From: Opitutia bacterium
GTDB taxonomy: Bacteria; Verrucomicrobiota; Verrucomicrobiia; Opitutales; UBA953
Direction: 5' to 3'
Length of the DNA stretch: 8,080 bases
NCBI GenBank assembly: GCA_003485955.1
Contig: DNHH01000001.1
Span: forward strand, 16,460-24,539
Shown: positions 6,852 through 8,080 of the stretch, piece after piece
How the letters are laid out: every line of letters begins with the position of its first letter
How positions within the stretch are numbered: the stretch's first letter is position 1
Notes under the pieces: model-generated
The model's input: the letters and a program-made list of their open reading frames with translations, nothing else
Told to the model about the DNA's origin: nothing
The model's database searches: none
Program-made: the position numbers and the translations under genes

Positions 6852-7629
6852 GAATACCGTCCAACTCGCCCTTCACGGCGTAACCAAAAGCTTTAACGGC
6901 GGGGCAGGGCAGGTCACAGCCCTCGAAGGTATCGACCTCAATGTCCGCCAAGGTGAGTTTGTCTGCCTGGTCGGACCCTCGGGCTGCGGCAAGTCGACGC
7001 TCCTCTCGCTCATCGCGGGACTCGAGCAGGCGGACGCTGGCAGCATGCTCCTCGATGGTGAACCTGTGCGTACGCCGGGGCGTGATCGCATGGTAATGTT
7101 CCAGCAGGATGCGCTCTTCCCGTGGCTCAACGTCCTCGACAACGTACTCTTTGGACTTCGTCTAAAGTCCAACCTAACCGAGGCCGAGTGTCTCGAGGTT
7201 GCGCGCTACTACCTTGACCTCGTCGGCCTTGCTGATCGCGAGCGTGCACGCCCCCATGAGCTCTCCGGTGGTATGCGCCAACGCGTTGCGCTTGCACGTT
7301 GCCTCGCGCCTAACCCCCGTGTGCTGTTGATGGACGAACCGTTTTCCTCCCTCGATGCACTCACGCGCGATCAGCTCTATGGAGATATTCAGCGCATCTT
7401 CACCCAGCGCCGAAAAACCATCGTACTCGTCACGCATAATATTCGCGAAGCCGTCTGTCTCGGCGATCGCGTTGTGCTGCTCTCGCCCAACCCAGGACGC
7501 GTCCGCCAAGTCTTCGACATCAACCTTCCGCGTCCTCGTCGCATCAACGATCCTGCCCTCGCTAACCTTGCTGCCGAGGTTACCGCCGCCCTCGCCACCC
7601 ACCTCGCTACGAGCGAGTCCGTCGCATGA
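6835..7629 (+). CDS. ABC transporter ATP-binding protein, NitT/TauT (SsuB/TauB-like) family
   Basis: This 264-residue cytoplasmic ATPase energises the importer. All nucleotide-binding motifs are intact: Walker A GPSGCGKST (47-55), Q-loop Gln90 in MVMFQQDALFPWLNV, signature LSGGMRQR (143-150), Walker B VLLMDEPF (163-170) with catalytic Glu168, D-loop SSLD (171-174) and H-switch His201. ALFPWLNVLDNVLFGL is typical of nitrate/sulfonate/taurine ATPases, and the length matches them. The ATG at 6835 lies 17 nt inside the end of the binding-protein gene, with GAGAA (6822-6826) 8 nt upstream. The open frame extends back to 6700, but the extra 45 residues only mirror the preceding gene and do not belong to the fold. 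Its stop overlaps the permease start by 4 nt (ATGA), pointing to translational coupling. Family is certain; transport specificity is not encoded here. Confidence 0.95.
   Translation: MTQSAENTVQLALHGVTKSFNGGAGQVTALEGIDLNVRQGEFVCLVGPSGCGKSTLLSLIAGLEQADAGSMLLDGEPVRTPGRDRMVMFQQDALFPWLNVLDNVLFGLRLKSNLTEAECLEVARYYLDLVGLADRERARPHELSGGMRQRVALARCLAPNPRVLLMDEPFSSLDALTRDQLYGDIQRIFTQRRKTIVLVTHNIREAVCLGDRVVLLSPNPGRVRQVFDINLPRPRRINDPALANLAAEVTAALATHLATSESVA
7603..7617 (+). other. Small perfect hairpin just before the permease start
   Basis: CTCGCT (7603-7608) and AGCGAG (7612-7617) pair perfectly around an ACG loop, 8 nt before the permease ATG at 7626. This lies in the last codons of the ATPase gene and covers the position where a ribosome binding site would be. 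No T run follows, so it is not an intrinsic terminator. The hairpin is seen; an effect on translation is inference. Confidence 0.4.
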
Positions 7630-8080
7630 GCCCACGTCGTGCCATCGCCCCTTTGCTTGCACTCACCGTCTTGCTTGGTCTCTGGGAGTTACTGGTTGCG
7701 CACTACGCCCCTGGTTCGCCTTTTCTTCCCACGCCCTCAGCCATTGGACGATGGATTTGGGGTGCACTGCTTGATGGTTCTTTGATCTCCGCCACGCTTG
7801 TTACACTTAAGCGCCTCGGTGCAGGTTTCCTTATTGGTGCTGCTATTGGTATCCCGCTCGGTGCGCTCTGTGCACGTGTACGCGTTGTGCGTGATACCCT
7901 CGGCATGCTTGCGCTTGGACTTCAGACACTCCCATCCGTCTGTTGGGTGCCTCTCGCCATTCTCTGGTTTGGTCAGGAAGAGTCCGCTATTCTCTTCGTC
8001 ACCGTCATGGGCACAGTTTGGTCTGTAGTGCTCGCGGTGCAGGAATCCGTCCTCGCTGTGCCGCCTCTTTATGTGCGTGC
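7626..8080 (+). CDS. ABC transporter permease, NitT/TauT (SsuC/TauC-like) family, 3' end cut off by window edge
   Basis: This is the inner-membrane channel subunit of the same importer; 151 codons are visible of an expected 250-270. The N-terminus has a first membrane segment (about residues 8-25), then FLPTPSAIGRWI (33-44), a family landmark. Next come SATLVTLKRLGAGFLIGAAI (55-74), opening the binding-protein-dependent permease domain, and LQTLPSVCWVPLAILWFGQE (99-118), the conserved helix of SsuC/TauC/NrtB proteins. A further segment covers about 119-138. The visible end, ESVLAVPPLYVR, is where the cytoplasmic EAA loop that docks the ATPase begins, so the most diagnostic part lies just beyond the edge. 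The ATG overlaps the ATPase stop (ATGA), and no strong Shine-Dalgarno precedes it. Nothing suggests a broken gene; it simply leaves the window. Confidence 0.93.
   Translation, partial: MSPRRAIAPLLALTVLLGLWELLVAHYAPGSPFLPTPSAIGRWIWGALLDGSLISATLVTLKRLGAGFLIGAAIGIPLGALCARVRVVRDTLGMLALGLQTLPSVCWVPLAILWFGQEESAILFVTVMGTVWSVVLAVQESVLAVPPLYVR

Noticed and set aside
7174..7662. Minus-strand open frame of 162 codons
   Set aside because: It is antisense to the ATPase gene, whose motifs are all intact; the length is explained by codon bias of the real gene.
1..8080. CRISPR array, tRNA, rRNA, insertion sequence, phage or toxin-antitoxin genes
   Set aside because: I looked for regularly spaced repeats, tRNA-like cloverleaf ends, terminal inverted repeats, transposase motifs and small gene pairs and found none; nearly all the DNA is accounted for by standard genes.

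Overview
The window holds one partial gene at each edge and four complete genes, all from well-known families. It reads as ordinary chromosome of a Gram-negative (two-membrane) bacterium. The best evidence for two membranes is a large minus-strand reading frame over the first 2.15 kb, which reads as the outer-membrane LPS-assembly protein LptD. GC content is moderate and codon use is mixed. My impression of the LptD sequence style and gene content suggests Verrucomicrobiota (Opitutae-like), but that is a weak inference that only a database search can settle.

Layout. (1) 1-2149, minus strand: lptD-like gene, its 3' end cut off by the left edge. It is open for 716 codons and has no cysteine. 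(2) 2150-2238: an 89-bp divergent intergenic region carrying the glgB ribosome binding site. (3) 2239-4422, plus strand: glgB, 1,4-alpha-glucan branching enzyme, complete and with all catalytic residues. (4) 4423-4476: a short gap with a consensus -35 hexamer. (5) 4477-5760: mntH-type NRAMP divalent metal transporter. (6) 5761-5849: an AT-rich gap. (7) 5850-8080: the start of a NitT/TauT-type (SsuA-SsuB-SsuC-like) ABC importer operon. Its order is periplasmic binding protein, ATPase (17-nt overlap), permease (4-nt ATGA overlap, cut by the right edge).

The genes serve separate jobs: outer-membrane biogenesis, glycogen storage, metal uptake, and uptake of a small anion or organic solute. Only the last three form a clear transcription unit. 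No glgA, glgC, glgP or glgX, no lptE and no metal-responsive regulator lies inside the window. I found no rRNA, tRNA, CRISPR array, insertion sequence or attachment site, and no sign of an undescribed system. The points most worth a second look are the cysteine-free LptD, the undetermined substrate of the importer, the start codon of its binding protein, and a few local RNA or promoter signals.
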